Of a stretch of 21,950 nucleotides of DNA, positions 21,546-21,950 are shown piece by piece. A program made the position numbers and the translations under genes. The DNA comes from Fen-1038 sp042408355 (GTDB lineage: Bacteria > Chloroflexota > Anaerolineae > Anaerolineales > Villigracilaceae), in the NCBI GenBank assembly GCA_042408355.1, contig JBHORD010000121.1, forward strand, positions 1 through 21,950. Reading direction: 5' to 3'. Below the pieces are notes generated by a model. The model was not told the origin of the DNA and did no database searches. It saw nothing but the letters and a program-made list of their open reading frames with translations. The first letter of the stretch is position 1. The number at the start of each line of letters is the position of its first letter.

Positions 21546-21950
21546 ATGTTTAACGGTTTTGCTGACAGTTTGCTGGCGGGGATCCAAACGCTAAATCAGA
21601 TCCTGACGGCGGGGATTGCCATCACAGCTTTTTCATTGTTCCTGTATTCCCTGACATTTAATTTGCGGGATCGGGTGGCGCGTTCGTTCGCGGTTATCTT
21701 GTTGTGCGTGGCGATTGTCTTTACCACCGAAGCGCTTCAAAATAAGACTGTTCCAGACTGGGGGATTGATGTTCTGCTTCGTTTGCAATGGCTGGGAATT
21801 ATTTTTCTTCCTGCGGCGTATGTCCATCTTTCGGACGCCGTGCTGGTGACCGCCGGGCGTCCCTCGCGCGGCCGCCGAAGAATGGCCGTTCGATTGATGT
21901 ATTTTGTTTCCGCCTTTTTCTTAGCCTTGCTGGCTTTTGGCTTTTTGCTG
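21546..21950 (+). CDS. Multi-spanning membrane protein, C-terminus beyond window
   Basis: An open frame from ATG 21546 to the window edge (135 codons, no stop), preceded by GGGAAGG (21534-21540). At least three to four hydrophobic segments are visible: about 20-38, 48-60, 84-95 and 117-135. The loop between the last two contains SRGRRRM, consistent with a cytoplasmic face. The spacing of helices and the early Trp-Leu-Gly region recall the N-terminal 7TM sensor part of some histidine kinases, but no kinase domain is in view and this is a weak guess. Confidence 0.75.
   Translation, partial: MFNGFADSLLAGIQTLNQILTAGIAITAFSLFLYSLTFNLRDRVARSFAVILLCVAIVFTTEALQNKTVPDWGIDVLLRLQWLGIIFLPAAYVHLSDAVLVTAGRPSRGRRRMAVRLMYFVSAFFLALLAFGFLL

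Overview
The window reads as chromosomal DNA of a bacterium with moderate-to-high GC. It most likely comes from the Chloroflexota, class Anaerolineae. This is an inference from gene content and style: threonine/proline-rich lipoprotein linkers, multi-GAF HD-GYP and GGDEF proteins, a CysO/CysM/Mec-type sulfur-carrier locus, and several families of short intergenic palindromic repeats. No rRNA, tRNA, CRISPR array, transposase or phage gene was found. Genes are tightly packed, with several 1-4 base start/stop overlaps.

Layout. 1-2833 (minus strand): a partial lipoprotein, an alkaline-phosphatase/phosphomutase-fold enzyme, a SAM methyltransferase and a membrane-anchored thioredoxin. The thioredoxin frame is interrupted by a single TGA exactly where the first cysteine of the CxxC active site should be, followed by a hairpin at the position expected of a bacterial SECIS element. 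It is best read as a selenoprotein (U-x-x-C) and is the most notable object in the window. 2863-5057: a diverging EF-G paralogue with a clear promoter and terminator.

5153-10705 is a sulfur-assimilation locus: two 90-residue MoaD/ThiS-like sulfur carriers ending in Gly-Gly, a CysM-type synthase, a JAMM metalloprotease (Mec-like), a small alpha/beta-barrel-like protein, a MoeZ-type E1-rhodanese fusion and a cystathionine beta-synthase with a CBS pair. By analogy with mycobacteria, MoeZ would load sulfur on a carrier C-terminus, CysM would transfer it to an activated serine, and Mec would release cysteine. CBS would connect this to homocysteine/cystathionine. Between the first carrier and cysM lies about 390 bases without a gene, holding a terminator, a promoter, a small hairpin, a roughly 100-base near-palindrome, a dispersed repeat and a possible hairpin over the cysM start.

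10866-15433 (plus strand): a secreted Gly/Asn/His-tailed protein, alanine racemase, lipoprotein signal peptidase, RluD-type pseudouridine synthase and threonine aldolase. 15462-19229 (minus strand): an HD-GYP protein followed six bases later by a membrane GGDEF protein, an opposing c-di-GMP pair. 19363-21950 (plus strand): purine nucleoside phosphorylase, a membrane protein with an extracytoplasmic beta-type domain, a GNAT acetyltransferase and the start of a multi-spanning membrane protein, possibly one operon.

A -10 hexamer TAAAAT, often followed by A/T then G, recurs upstream of many genes. At two genes it sits six bases from the ATG, predicting leaderless mRNAs.
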